DNA of 64,000 nucleotides from the NCBI RefSeq assembly GCF_001641085.1, contig NZ_LXIE01000050.1, positions 124,001-188,000 of the forward strand. Reading direction: 5' to 3'. This document shows, in pieces, positions 63,135 through 64,000 of this stretch. The notes beneath the pieces were generated by a model that did no database searches, had not been told where the DNA came from, and saw nothing but the letters and a program-made list of their open reading frames with translations. The first letter of the stretch is position 1. Every line of letters starts with the position of its first letter. Source of the DNA: Aequorivita soesokkakensis. GTDB lineage: Bacteria > Bacteroidota > Bacteroidia > Flavobacteriales > Flavobacteriaceae. Made by a program: the position numbers and the translations under genes.

Positions 63135-64000
63135 TCGTTATTCCAATCAATCCGCCGTGAGGCAAACATTATGATTGCTAGGATTAAGAATAGACCAATG
63201 CTGCCTACCAAAAGCGCATAGTTTTCCAATTGGATAATCACATAAATAAATCCATATAACGAAGCCAACGAACCGCAGATGAGCAACGGAAATTTAAAGC
63301 CTTTTAAAATGGCGCGCGAATAGACCGTTATCAACACAAGTACCGAAATTGCGGCAACGGCATACGCTTTAAAGAAATTACTGTGCTCCGAAATGGAGAT
63401 GAGCAGCGTATAAAACATTACCAAAGCCAAACCGATCATCATATATTGAAAGGGGTGGATATAAATTCTGCTAACCAATTGTATCAGTAGAAAGACCAAC
63501 AATGTTAGCCCGATAACCAAAATACCGTATTTGGCTGTGCGTTCGCTCTTTTGATATTCGTCCACGGGAATGATAAGTTTGGTGCCGAAAGCGGAAGCTG
63601 AAAGATCTGGCAGATGTCCAAAAAAAGATTGCTCAAACTGTCTGTTTATTTGCAGGATGCGCCAAGTGGCCGTAAATCCCTCTTGGCTTATTTCCTTATT
63701 GGTGTCTTCGGGCAGAAAGTTGCCGTCAAAACTGGGGGAGTGCCAGTTCGATTTCATCGTGGCATCGGTTTCTTTTCCTATAGGTAAAAACTTCAAACTT
63801 TCACTGCCGTTTATTTTTAAATCGAAGGAAAAGGGTAGCGATGCAGCGAATATTTCCTTGGCGTTTGCAATGTAATAGCTTTGGATAGTGTTCAAATATT
63901 CCGTGGAATACTGTGGCGTCATTGAAAGTGCTTCCGAAGCTAAGTTTACAACCGGAGTGGTTTTTATTCCCTTTAAATTTGTGGTTTTTAGAAGAACGGT
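63131..64000 (-). CDS. creD: CreD-like inner-membrane protein, N-terminus beyond the edge
   Basis: The reading frame is open to the right edge, beyond the ATG at 63922; codons further right continue the family sequence (TVLLKTTNLKGIKTTPVVNL), so the start lies outside the window. The visible part has a periplasmic region and six membrane helices near the C-terminus (YGILVIGLTLLVFLLIQLV, IYIHPFQYMMIGLALVMFYT). The IYIHPFQYMMIGLALVMFY block is diagnostic of CreD, a cell-envelope integrity protein linked to beta-lactam response in other bacteria. First gene in the operon as seen here. Confidence 0.9.
   Translation of the reverse strand, partial: TVLLKTTNLKGIKTTPVVNLASEALSMTPQYSTEYLNTIQSYYIANAKEIFAASLPFSFDLKINGSESLKFLPIGKETDATMKSNWHSPSFDGNFLPEDTNKEISQEGFTATWRILQINRQFEQSFFGHLPDLSASAFGTKLIIPVDEYQKSERTAKYGILVIGLTLLVFLLIQLVSRIYIHPFQYMMIGLALVMFYTLLISISEHSNFFKAYAVAAISVLVLITVYSRAILKGFKFPLLICGSLASLYGFIYVIIQLENYALLVGSIGLFLILAIIMFASRRIDWNND

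Overview
The window is a low-GC chromosome segment from a member of the Bacteroidota, most likely the family Flavobacteriaceae. The evidence is several secreted proteins with a C-terminal type IX secretion (T9SS type A) sorting domain, HYR-domain proteins, a DPP11-type S46 peptidase, DUF3857 proteins, weak or absent Shine-Dalgarno sequences, and a tmRNA whose tag reads GENNYALAA. I cannot name the genus.

Layout. 0-5 kb: end of a K+/H+ antiporter gene, a sulfotransferase-like gene, a secreted esterase, a DUF3124 lipoprotein, yaaA and a uracil-DNA-glycosylase-like gene. 5-20 kb: secreted and surface proteins and peptidases (FG-GAP/ASPIC lipoprotein, P-domain/HYR T9SS protein, M3 and S46 peptidases, YCF48-like propeller protein, a cyclase-family enzyme). 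20.2-24.3 kb: a tight three-gene operon of an alpha/beta hydrolase, a caspase-like C14 protease and an unrecognised protein with a C-terminal helix-turn-helix. I regard it as the best candidate here for an uncharacterised system, perhaps cell suicide or defence. 24.6-27.1 kb: an OmpA lipoprotein, a possible 28-residue membrane peptide and a DUF1826-like gene.

27.9-43.4 kb is one regulatory and surface cluster. A propeller sensor kinase and a LuxR-type response regulator precede a 1242-residue fibre-like protein made of about 17-residue repeats with an S74 auto-chaperone end. A broken second copy of the regulator's DNA-binding end and a 2311-residue T9SS beta-solenoid/HYR protein follow. A shared palindromic motif lies about 90 bp upstream of both surface genes, with a weaker copy upstream of the regulator gene, so the two-component system may control these genes.

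43.4-55.3 kb is accessory: an EEP-family nuclease gene, a complete type I restriction-modification system (hsdM, hsdS, hsdR), three GIY-YIG-type genes, an unrecognised 266-residue protein, 11-bp iterated repeats and many short palindromic repeats of at least three families. It abuts the 3' end of the tmRNA gene, a common integration target, but I see no integrase and no duplicated attachment site.

55.3-64 kb is ordinary: a saccharopine dehydrogenase-like gene with an SDR gene, two tandem DUF3857 paralogues, and an overlapping minus-strand membrane-protein operon (creD, sanA-like, DUF2809, DUF1361) that runs off the right edge. I found no CRISPR array, tRNA, rRNA or insertion sequence.
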